Source: Moesziomyces globuligerus
Taxonomy: Eukaryota > Basidiomycota > Ustilaginomycetes > Ustilaginales > Ustilaginaceae
DNA length: 64,000 bases
Direction of reading: 5' to 3'
NCBI GenBank assembly: GCA_030849465.1
Contig: JARVLF010000006.1
Location: 682,001 to 746,000, forward strand
Made by a program: the position numbers and the translations under genes. Below the pieces are notes generated by a model that was not told the origin of the DNA, ran no database searches, and saw only the letters and a list, made by a program, of their open reading frames with translations. How positions within the stretch are numbered: position 1 is the stretch's first letter; the number at the start of each line of letters is the position of its first letter. Shown here in pieces: positions 28,948 through 37,293 of the stretch.

Positions 28948-29716
28948 GGGAACGCAGATTGGAAAATGCTCGGAAATCGATCTGATTTTTCGTGTTTGAT
29001 CTGGTCGGCGGAGGCGCCTCGGTCGCCCGGCCCGCCGATGGTCGCCGTGAGCTGCCAGCCAAAAAAAGGGCCAAGCCGGCCGGCGCGGGGCTCGGCGGCA
29101 GAGCGAGCAAAGGCGAGATGCATGAGGCTGCCCCTCTTGCATGCCGCCCGCGGGCCGCAGCAACACAGCACAGCGTGGGGGTCACGTCTCGGTGTGTGTC
29201 ACACTAACCTGACTCGGTACCCTCCCTGGCTCTTGACCTCCCTCCTTCACCATCCGCCCCTCGCTCCTCCTATCGACGATCCACCGTCTGCATTGCTAGG
29301 CTCGAGCTCTGGCTCTCGCCCTCGCCCTCGCTCTCGCATCCATCTCGGTCCCCTCGGCATTGCTTCCATCTTGCACATCGGCGACCTCTGGCCGGACCGC
29401 GTTCGCTTCCGCTTGTGCCGACCCCGTCGATCTTTCCCGGTGCCCTTTCTCCTCTTGGCTTCGCCCACCTACGCTCTCCGCTCTCCTCAGTCCATCGACA
29501 TCGCTTCCATCACGACAGCGCCTTGTTCGCTTTCGTCGTCCGACATATCAACCCAGCTTCCTTTGACCGAGTTCCCTCCTCCCACCGCACATGTCTCTTA
29601 CCTTGACGATCTAACGACCTCGTCCTCCGAGTATACATCACTGTTGGACTTCTTTTCTATCAACGCCTTTCTTGAATCGACTGCATCGACACCGCCCTCG
29701 ACGTAGCTTGGTCAAC

Positions 29717-30994
29717 ATGGAAGCAGGCCCCTCCTCCGCCGTGCTGCCTCCACGCTCAGGCGACGTCGTGCTCTGTGTCGATGCAGGAGGTACCAAGACG
29801 CTTGCTGTTGCCGCCTCGGTCGACTCCAAGCAGACCTTTGTTGGACAGGCGGGCTGCGGCAACTGCGCTACGCTTGGCCTCGAAGCTGCCAGCCAGGTCA
29901 TCCTTCGCGCCGTGCGCGATGCGCTGATATCCGCCGGCTTCGGCACCTTCTTCGACCTCATCGAGGCTGGCGAGGCCGAGGGCATCACCACTCCGCCGCT
30001 CTCGCTCTCGGATAACGACGCCTCGTCCGCCGACGGCGATGCACCCTCTGCGCCACGCGACTCCTCTGCCGTTCGTCGCCCCCGCGTACGCGCCATCTGG
30101 ATCGGTTCCGCCGGCCTCTCCTCCTCGGCGGTCATTAGCAACTATCGTCAGCAGCTCTCGCAGCTGCTGCAGGACTACCATCTCGCGGACGACAGCACGC
30201 CGATCTGGATCACCAACGACGCCGTGCTGCTCTCGGCGCCGATGCTGCGCGATGCATCGACGCAATCGTGCGTTTGCCTCATCGCTGGCACGGGCAGTGC
30301 GGGCTTCGCCTTCCAACGCACCTCCTCCACCGCGCCGGCATCGAGCGAAGCGGGCTCGGGAGAGAATGAAGACCTGCCCGGGCTGACGACGGTCAGCAAG
30401 ACGGGAGGTTGGGGCTACTTGCTCGGCGATCGGGGCAGTGGATGGTCGATAGGTCTCTCGACGATCCAGCTCATGTTGACGCGCGAGGAGGAACGCCAGT
30501 TCTCCCCACTTCCCTTGACCGAGTTCGAGACGGCCGTGTTGAGCGCGCTGGATGTATCGACGCCGATCGAGCTCATCTCGGCCGCGTATCGGGATCGCGT
30601 CTGCGCCTCGGGCGGCAACTTCTTCCACGCCGAGGACGCGCGCAAGCGTTGGCTCGCCGAGACCACGCGTGTCGTCTTCGAGTACGCCTTCGACGAGCGA
30701 GGCAGGTCCGGCAAGGATCTGGCGACTCAGCTGCTGCACCAGGCGGTAGGGGAGTGCATCGACTCGATCGCCAAACTCTGCTGCCCGGCGGATCGGATCG
30801 TCTCGGACAAGTCGACCCTCGTGCTCGGAGGTGGCCTCTGGTCCAATACGTTGTTCCTCGATCTGCTCGTCGACATGTGGCAAACTCAAGGGAGAAAGCC
30901 GTTCAAGAACATCCACGTGGTCAAGAGCCCTGCACACGAGGCTGCAGCGTACCTCGCACAGCGATTCCTCGATATCCACTGCGAGACAGCGTAG
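29717..30994 (+). CDS. N-acetylglucosamine kinase (NAGK/BadF-type ATPase fold)
   Basis: This is a 425-aa single-exon kinase of the BadF/BadG/NAGK sugar-kinase group. Motifs are the phosphate-1 loop 'VDAGGTKTLA' (residues 21-30), 'GCGNCATLGLEAA', 'WITNDAVLL' with the catalytic Asp, and 'IAGTGSAGF' (phosphate-2). Next come 'KTGGWGYLLGDRGSGWSIG' (in NAGK the substrate and ATP site) and the adenosine-site 'LGGGLW'. It phosphorylates GlcNAc to GlcNAc-6-P. Candida uses a hexokinase-type enzyme (HXK1) for this step, so a NAGK-type enzyme inside the cluster is notable. A Ser/Asp/Ala-rich insertion around residues 100-125 and another near 210 are variable loops. The ATG at 29717 (CAACATGG) is preferred because the upstream in-frame part is Arg-rich leader. 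Confidence 0.88.
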   Translation: MEAGPSSAVLPPRSGDVVLCVDAGGTKTLAVAASVDSKQTFVGQAGCGNCATLGLEAASQVILRAVRDALISAGFGTFFDLIEAGEAEGITTPPLSLSDNDASSADGDAPSAPRDSSAVRRPRVRAIWIGSAGLSSSAVISNYRQQLSQLLQDYHLADDSTPIWITNDAVLLSAPMLRDASTQSCVCLIAGTGSAGFAFQRTSSTAPASSEAGSGENEDLPGLTTVSKTGGWGYLLGDRGSGWSIGLSTIQLMLTREEERQFSPLPLTEFETAVLSALDVSTPIELISAAYRDRVCASGGNFFHAEDARKRWLAETTRVVFEYAFDERGRSGKDLATQLLHQAVGECIDSIAKLCCPADRIVSDKSTLVLGGGLWSNTLFLDLLVDMWQTQGRKPFKNIHVVKSPAHEAAAYLAQRFLDIHCETA

Positions 30995-31463
30995 CTCACT
31001 CGGCACGCTGAAGGCGGAGGCAGAGAAATGGACATTCTTTCCCCAAGCTATCTGCGTACGAAGAGAGAGCAGCGCGCGTGAGGTGATCGTATTTGTTGCA
31101 CTGCCTCGCTCTCATCGGCTGAGGGCCGATTGGCCGGGTCACATGGATGGAAGTGAGGCGACCGTTGCGGAGCGCGCGTTGGTCTTCTATTCTCACCCGA
31201 GCTAGCAAGCGCCCTTTGTCGCGGGGGTGTGAGTTGGACTTGGCCTCGCTCAGCAGCTTCAACGTCCGCCGCGAGGGCCACTTTGCGTTGCGGTACACAC
31301 ACATCACTGTAGAACGGCAAGGCAACGCCTGATCGTTCATTTTTCCTCTGCCGAGCTGCAGACAGAGCACTCGACACAACAGTGGACGTTGATAAACCCG
31401 GGACCGGAGCAAATTCTATTGACGAGTATGATACAGAGCATTCGAATCGAATGGCGGGACTCT
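30995..31463. other. Convergent 3' spacer, kinase / GIG1-type gene
   Basis: Both flanking genes end here. No gene or strong repeat is seen. Confidence 0.3.
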
Positions 31464-32294
31464 CTACAGAGGACGGACGAGGACGTGGAAGTGAGCGAGC
31501 GACGGAACGGACTGCAAACTTGGCGGGTTGGCGAAGAAGACCACGTCACAGCTGTCCAGATCCCAATGCTTTGCTATGAAGCCTGTGATCTCCCGACACG
31601 CACTGCTTAGCGTTGCGTGGACCTTTTCTGCCCCATGTTCGGTTTCCTTCTCTCCGCACCTGGCCAACAGTCTATCGAGATCGACCACGTGCTGCTTGTG
31701 GTCTTGGATCCCTGGCACTGTTAGTCTCTTCTTTGACAGTGCGCCGCAGAGGCCACGTTTCGCGACGACGGCCCAAGCCGCTTCTTCCACCTCGCTCTCC
31801 TCGCGCTTGACAAGGTTGCGATGCAAGATGGGTCGGTAGGACCAGACGACATGATGAGTCACGTCCTGGGGGATTGAGTACGGCCAGTCATTGACCAGGA
31901 TCTGGCACTCGCGTCCAGGCGTGAAGGCGCTTTGGAAGCACTCGGCGCCTCCGGCAGGCGGTTGCAGGAGGTAGGTAGCAGAGAGGCGCTGCGAGAGGAT
32001 GAAGGCCTGGACTGAGCCGTAGGTGAGCTTGACCGAGTCCATCCAGGCGAAGTACTCGCGCAGATCATCCGGATGGCGAGACAGACGCTGCAAGTTGCCA
32101 CTGCTCACGATGGCGACCAGGTCGGACCAGCTGAACAACGGCAGACGCTCCGCCTTGGGTGTTCGAGACGACGATGGCGTTTGGTGGGCCGAGAGTGTAG
32201 CGGCGAGATCGCCGTCGCGCGTTCCGCGGAGCACGAGCTGCGAGGGCGATGTGCCCGTAAGCGTCGAAGACGAGTAGGTGGTCGATACCAACAT
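31464..32294 (-). CDS. DUF3605 protein, GIG1-type (GlcNAc-induced protein family)
   Basis: This is a 276-aa single-exon protein. The DUF3605 pattern is clear: 'FSWSDLVAIVSSGNLQRLSR' near residue 54, 'DSVKLTYGSVQAFIL', 'CQILVNDWPYSIPQDVTHHV' near 130, and the closing 'VFFANPPSLQSVPSLAHFHV' near 255. The family is known from Candida albicans GIG1, a gene named for induction by GlcNAc; the biochemical role is not established. The conserved Asp-Trp-Pro-Tyr and His-His/His-Phe-His residues suggest a binding or catalytic pocket, but that is inference. It is divergent from the deacetylase gene across 775 bp and convergent with the kinase gene, so it sits in the middle of the GlcNAc cluster. Confidence 0.82.
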   Translation of the reverse strand: MLVSTTYSSSTLTGTSPSQLVLRGTRDGDLAATLSAHQTPSSSRTPKAERLPLFSWSDLVAIVSSGNLQRLSRHPDDLREYFAWMDSVKLTYGSVQAFILSQRLSATYLLQPPAGGAECFQSAFTPGRECQILVNDWPYSIPQDVTHHVVWSYRPILHRNLVKREESEVEEAAWAVVAKRGLCGALSKKRLTVPGIQDHKQHVVDLDRLLARCGEKETEHGAEKVHATLSSACREITGFIAKHWDLDSCDVVFFANPPSLQSVPSLAHFHVLVRPL

Positions 32295-32724
32295 CGTGAC
32301 AGATATCTGGTGCTGCTAACGGTTGAGACGAGGAGTGATGGTGATGAGTGACGCCTCGGACCGGTCTGTAAGGCGAGGGAAACGTGCAACTCGGTGTCGA
32401 ACCTCAGAAGCAGACCGCAGTATCTTTGGGCTTATCGCCACGAGCTGCGGAATCCAGGATAGCACGTTTCTGCGCGTTTCTGCACCCCCGGCCTGGGCAA
32501 GCGGAAGGATTCCCGTTCTCACCTCGCCGGTTCAATCTGAGCTTGAGAAGGCGACATTCGATTCTTGGAGACTCATACGCTATTGTCTGCCTATGAAAGC
32601 AGGGTGCGTTGCGACACGGCAGGGATGGCTGCGTGCTGGGGGGGGGGAGGTGAGCGAGTTCAAAATCGCCGAGCTCGCGGCTGCGGGTTGGATGTGTCCA
32701 ACTCTGCCGCTGCTCCTCACCGAC

Positions 32725-32748
32725 GCGCATTTCTCGTGCTTTCGGCGG
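32725..32748 (-). promoter_or_regulatory. Shared motif CCGCCGAAA...GAAATGC, copy 2
   Basis: Minus-strand counterpart of the element at 28644-28666. The spacing between the 9-bp and 7-bp blocks differs by one base. Confidence 0.4.
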
Positions 32749-32780
32749 CGCAGAGGGTGGCGGAGGGCCAGCACGGCGCA

Positions 32781-32793
32781 TCGGTCCGAGCCC
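32781..32793 (-). promoter_or_regulatory. Shared motif GGGCTCGGACCGA, copy 3 of the palindrome
   Basis: Exact minus-strand copy of the 13-mer at 28563-28575, including the TCGGNCCGA palindrome. It lies about 290 bp upstream of the deacetylase ATG and 490 bp upstream of the GIG1-type ATG. Confidence 0.45.
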
Positions 32794-33069
32794 GACCGAC
32801 GAGCCTCGGCGACCTCGCCCGACACGAAGCCCTTTGCTCATCAACCCGGCATCCCCCTCCCCACGTTCCCATCCCTTCGGCTGGACACTCTCCAACCCTG
32901 TCCCGGGCAATGGACACCGGTAGCCTCCACAACCAAACTTGTTGCCTCCCGTGCCGTCAGCCGGCCCATTCTCGTGAGCTTAGAGCTTTCGACCAAGCGC
33001 TGGAATAAAACATTCGCAACCCAACCTCGGCCCCTTTCGCTGCATCCTACCACCATACAACGACGAGAG

Positions 33070-34470
33070 ATGCCAGCATCAACAACCAAAAGCTCAGCTA
33101 GTGGGCTGCTGCGGTTCACGAACTGCCAGGCGCTGCTGCCAGATGGCACGCTGCCGGCCGATATCGAGACCTACTCGCTGCACGTCGACGCGGCGAGCGG
33201 CAAGATCATCGATGGCCAGGCGGCTTTCTTTGACGAGCATGCTGCGTTCACCGAGACGATCGATCTGCACGGCGACTACCTTGTCCCTGGCTTTATCGAT
33301 GTCCAGATCAATGGTGCCTACGGCGTCGATTTCAGCGAGCTCGACGAAAGCAGCCCGGCCACCGCTGGGCAAAAGTATCTGGCGGCCCTCGATGTCTTTG
33401 CGAGCCGCATCCTCGAGACGGGCGTCACGAGCTTCGTGCCGACGATCATCACGCAAAAATCGGACGCATACCGAAAGGTGAGTGCCGCGCGATAACGTTC
33501 GAGTCGTGGGAGATGGACTGCTGACGAGGTTTTCTTTGTTGTGGGATAGATTCTGCCTCTGTTGGCGCCGCGGTCGAGGGAAGGGCAGGCGAGTTCGTTG
33601 GGATGGCACTGCGAGGGGCCGTTCCTGTCGCCGCATAAGAAGGGTGCGCACTGCTCGTCGCTCATCCGGACCGCCGAGCAGGGCGTGGCTTCGCTCGAAG
33701 AGGTGTATGGCAGTGGCGAGGCGGGGTTGGATATGGAGGCGGCAGTGAAGCTGCTCACGCTGGCGCCCGAGGTCGAGGGGATTCTTGAGGCGATACCTCC
33801 GCTAGTCGCGCGGGGCGTCACGGTGTCCATCGGCCACACGGCCAGTGACATCGACACTGCGCTTGCAGCCAAAGAGGCCGGCGCGCGTTTTATCACGCAC
33901 CTCTTCAACGCGATGGGCAGCTTCAACCACCGCGATCCGGGCGTCATCGGGCTGCTGGGCGATTCGGAAACCGACCTCGCCCAAACGCCGGGGATCTCGT
34001 CCACAGTGGCCCGGAGGCCACGGCCGTTCTACGGTCTGATCGCCGACGGCTTCCACTCGCATCCGTGCTCGGTGCGTATGGCGTATTCGGCGCATCCCGA
34101 GGGCTGCGTGCTGGTCTCGGACGCGATGCCCTGGATGGACCCGTCGAAACCAGACGGCGTCTACCCCTGGAGAGACGGCCAGCAGGTGGAGAAGCAGGGC
34201 AACAAAGTCACGCTGCACGGAACAGAGACCCTCGCAGGAAGCGTCGTCCCGCTTTCCGACTGCGTGACCAATCTGGCAAGATACGCAGCAGTGCCTCTGC
34301 ATACGGCTGCGTACTGCGCATCCAGCACGCCGGCAAAGATGCTCGGCATCGACAAGGTAAAAGGCTTCCTCAGACCCGGTTGCGATGCGGATCTCGTCGT
34401 GCTCGACAAAGTCACCGGCCAGGTCAAACAAACCTGGGTCGCCGGCAAACTCGCCTGGTCCCGCAAGTAA
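33070..34470 (+). CDS. DAC1: N-acetylglucosamine-6-phosphate deacetylase, two exons
   Basis: Exons 33070-33477 and 33550-34470 (phase 0; GTGAGT donor, GCTGACG branch point, ATAG acceptor) give 442 aa. This amidohydrolase-fold enzyme hydrolyses GlcNAc-6-P to GlcN-6-P and acetate. Features are 'LVPGFIDVQINGAYGVDFS' (early strand; family members often have 'GxxDxHxHG' or 'D-x-Q-x-N-G' here), the metal ligand Glu in 'GWHCEGPFLSPHKKGAH', 'VSIGHTASD', 'FITHLFNAMGSFNHRDPG', and 'GLIADGFHSHP'. The catalytic Asp is in 'CVLVSDAMPWM', and the C-terminal 'GCDADLVVLD' closes the small domain. Splicing joins 'SDAYRK' to 'ILPLLAP' without loss of frame. Its product is the substrate of the deaminase 5 kb away. 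Confidence 0.93.
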
Positions 34471-34754
34471 TTCCTCCTCCTCACTTGCTTCTCACCTGCA
34501 CATTTCTAGTCACCGCCGAGATCAGAGCCCCGTTTCATGCGCCTCACGTATGCTTGTGTGTACACGTCACGAGCGTGATCACAAACTCACCCCGCCACGG
34601 TGTGCTCAGAGCAGACGCGGCCTGTAACACTTCATCGCAACCAAACACCATGCCGAACCACACCCAGAATCCGTAACGTAGATTTTACAATTGAAAGGGG
34701 GGATCTATGCCGATCACTGGCGGGAATACGATTAAAGCTGAACTGAGCACACCT

Positions 34755-36215
34755 CTACTGGAAGACAATTTCGTCGTAGCCGCCGTACTTTGCCTGTACG
34801 AGGTCGTACCAGTAGTTGGTGCGCATCCTCCACGGGCCCGAGGTGGCGGCCTTGGGGAGGTCGGACTCTGCCTTCTTGACGTAGGTCGAGTTGAGGTCGA
34901 GCAAGGGGCGTTCGACGAGCTCGTCTCGGTTGGATGGCTGGGGCACGGCCATCGACTTGTGGTACTTGTCCATGTGCTTGGTGAGCCTGACGACGTACTG
35001 GGCGGTGCAGTCCGAGCCGAGGGTCCAGGATGCATTGGTGTAGCCGATCGAGATGGCGTAGTTGGGCACGCCCTCAAACATGGAGCCCTTCCAGACAAAG
35101 CGCTCGTTGGCGACCACCGGCTTCTTGTCCACCGACATGTTGATGTGGCCACCAATGTGCAGCTTGAGGCCGGTCGCCGTGACGATGACGTCGCAAGGGA
35201 TGCGCTCGCCGTTCTTGAGGATGATCTCGTTGCTCGTCACCTGGTCGATGTGACCCGTGGCGATGTGTGCCTTGCCCTCGCGGAGGATTTGATAGAAGTC
35301 GCCGTCGGGGCAGATGCACAGGCGCTGGTCCCAAGGGTTGTAGTTCGGCTTAAAGTGTGGGTCGAGCGGGATGTCCTTGGGCAGCTGGCTCTGCGTGAGC
35401 TTTCCGAGGATGCGCTTGGCGACACCGGGGAAGGTGCGGAAGATGTGATAGGAAGCGTAGATACGAGCAATGTTCTTCTGGCGGATGAGGAAGGCGGCCA
35501 TCCTGCGCGGCATGACGGCGCGGATGAGCTTTGCGATGGGGTCGTACTTGTCGAGCGAGAGAATGTAGGTCGGGGAGCGTTGAACGAGCGTGATGTCCTT
35601 GGTGACGTGAGCCATGTTGGGGATGAGGGTGATGGCGGTGGCGCCCGAGCCGATGACGGCGACACGCTTGCCGCGGTAGTCATCCTCGGTGAGGTCCCAG
35701 AACTGAGGGTGGACGACTTTGCCCTTGAAGTTCTGGATACCGGGGATGTCGGCCTTGAGGGCGGCGTCGTAGTCGTAGTAGCCGGTGCAGGTGTAGAGGA
35801 AGCGGGAGCGGTACTGCTTCTCCTCGCCGTTCTGGTTGGCGATGACGAACCAGCATCGCTCCTCGGTGGACCAGTCTGCGCTGACGACCTTGGTCTTGAA
35901 GCGAATGTTGTCGGTGATGCCGTTCTCGTCGGCGACGCGGTGGAGGTAGGCGATGATCTCCTTGCCCTCGGCAATGTCGGCGCCGGTCCACTCCTTGAAG
36001 GCGTAGCCGAAGGTGTGGAGATCCGAGTCGGAGCGGATGCCGGGATACTTGAAGAGGTCCCAGGTGCCGCCGAGGTTGTCGCGGCCCTCGAGGATGCGGT
36101 ACTTCTTGTCTGGCAGCTCGTCCTTGATGCGGTAGGCGGCGTTGATGCCCGAGATACCGGCACCGACGATGAGGAAGTCGAGCACCTCCGAGGTGTCGTA
36201 GTTGATCGAGCCCAT
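34755..36215 (-). CDS. Flavin-dependent monooxygenase, Baeyer-Villiger type
   Basis: This is a 486-aa single-exon enzyme. The FAD-binding 'VGAGISG' is at residues 17-23 and the NADPH-binding 'IGSGATA' near residue 188. Between them 'FKGKVVHPQFW' fits the Baeyer-Villiger fingerprint F-x-G-x3-H-x3-W. 'GGTWDLFKYPGIRSDSDLHT' is the expected FMO/BVMO segment after the first domain, and 'VTATGL' the later ATG-type motif. These enzymes insert oxygen into ketones to give esters or lactones, using NADPH and O2; the substrate is unknown. A TATA-like CATATATC on the minus strand (about 36312-36319) lies near -100, suggesting inducible expression. A dienelactone hydrolase and a GMC oxidoreductase follow within 8 kb. 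Confidence 0.85.
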   Translation of the reverse strand: MGSINYDTSEVLDFLIVGAGISGINAAYRIKDELPDKKYRILEGRDNLGGTWDLFKYPGIRSDSDLHTFGYAFKEWTGADIAEGKEIIAYLHRVADENGITDNIRFKTKVVSADWSTEERCWFVIANQNGEEKQYRSRFLYTCTGYYDYDAALKADIPGIQNFKGKVVHPQFWDLTEDDYRGKRVAVIGSGATAITLIPNMAHVTKDITLVQRSPTYILSLDKYDPIAKLIRAVMPRRMAAFLIRQKNIARIYASYHIFRTFPGVAKRILGKLTQSQLPKDIPLDPHFKPNYNPWDQRLCICPDGDFYQILREGKAHIATGHIDQVTSNEIILKNGERIPCDVIVTATGLKLHIGGHINMSVDKKPVVANERFVWKGSMFEGVPNYAISIGYTNASWTLGSDCTAQYVVRLTKHMDKYHKSMAVPQPSNRDELVERPLLDLNSTYVKKAESDLPKAATSGPWRMRTNYWYDLVQAKYGGYDEIVFQ

Positions 36216-37293
36216 GATTGCGATGCTTGCGATGTAGCAAGTGGGGGACAGTCGGGGGGAAGTGTGTGTGGGAGGGAAGAGAAAGAAATCTACTAGCGGT
36301 GCGAGCGAGCGATGATATATGTGAAGCCGCTGGATGGTCAGGAAGGGTGCGCGACATGTAGTGAAGGTGCGGCTACCGATGCGAGGCTTCGCGGGAGTGC
36401 AAGAGGGATGAGCATGTGAGAACGCGAGTGCGCAGCGGGGCGGGGGCGGGCGGGGTTGATCGAGCGTGTGGCGGAGTGCGGTTTGAGCTCACACCGCATG
36501 CAGGTATGCTTGCGGTCACCACAGGGCGTCGGTTGGCTGGAGGTGGTGCAGGCGGCGCGGCCCGAGCAAACAGCCGCGCAGATGACGGATGGCGGATACA
36601 GCGGAAATTCTCGGCTACACAGCGCACGATTCGAATTCCGCGCGCTGCTAGCCGTGCAATTTTGGATGGCTTCCAACGCGGCGGACACTCGGTTACCACC
36701 GCCACCGTCCTACCTTGTGGCCACCCTCAGCACAGCGAACCCTGTCCCCATCAGGACCTGCTTGCAGAGCGAGCCTACGTAGCGCGCTTTGACCTCGGTG
36801 CACACGCACGACAATGCTCGCCGACAATGTGGGGACGTGTGTTCAGCGCACTCTGTGGAGTTCCAGAAAGAGTGTGCGTAACAGCTCGCACGACCTGCGC
36901 AATCCCTTGACTTTGGCTGCGTCTCTGCCTTTGCTTGCCGCTCAACCACTTTTGCGGGGTACGCGTTGGACTGCAGCCTCCACTCACGCGCGCTAGCCAA
37001 GCTGCGCAGCCTGTTCCACATTTTTCCACTATGCCAGCGCCCAAAATTGCGGTTACCGCTCGGCCAAATTCTCGTGTGAAACCAGTTGTCCTCTCGGGAA
37101 GCGCTCAAGGCGCGAGTACGCTCCTCTCGGCCGCACACCTGAGCTCACTCGACCTAACACGCTAGGAGCTGGCGCCGTCCATTCCTGCACAGGTGGACAC
37201 CTTGGAAACACCTGTCATTTCGGGTTCGCATTCTACAAACCTGCTTCGGATGTCGATGCGGGGCGATCCAGAACAGCGGTACTGGACGGCACC
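36216..37293. other. Intergenic region, BVMO promoter at left
   Basis: No gene is supported in this 1.08 kb. The left 110 bp hold the BVMO core promoter. A G-rich CGGGGCGGGGGCGGGCGGGG tract lies near 36435-36455. Confidence 0.35.

Larger units (their letters stand above)
28180..29716. promoter_or_regulatory. Divergent promoter region of deaminase and GlcNAc kinase
   Basis: This 1.5-kb spacer has no convincing gene. The long plus-strand open frame through 28495-29706 is low-complexity (Ser/Pro/Arg from TCTC/CTCGCC tracts) and lacks domain features. Elements seen are a TATA box for the deaminase near 28280, the palindrome TCGGACCGA at 28567, the motif CCGCCGAAA...GAAATGC at 28644, and the 14-mer AGTTGACCGTTGGC at both 28583-28596 and 28934-28947. 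A CTCGCC/CTCTCG tract lies near 29296-29335. Confidence 0.5.
32295..33069. promoter_or_regulatory. Divergent promoter region of GIG1-type gene and deacetylase
   Basis: 775 bp with no convincing gene. It holds TCGGTCCGA at 32781-32789 within the minus-strand 13-mer GGGCTCGGACCGA, and the CCGCCGAAA...GAAATGC motif on the minus strand at 32725-32748. A further CGGACCG lies near 32358, and a run of ten G at 32638-32647. Confidence 0.5.

Noticed and set aside
28495..29706. 403-codon plus-strand frame in the deaminase/kinase spacer
   Set aside because: Product is Ser/Pro/Arg low-complexity from CTC/TCG tracts, has no domain or signal peptide, and stops just before the kinase ATG. Best read as promoter and leader sequence.
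29756..31006. 416-codon minus-strand frame opposite the GlcNAc kinase
   Set aside because: Antisense shadow of a well-supported kinase gene.
34707..36296. 529-codon plus-strand frame opposite the Baeyer-Villiger monooxygenase
   Set aside because: Antisense shadow caused by codon bias; low-complexity Val/Leu/Asp/Gly product.
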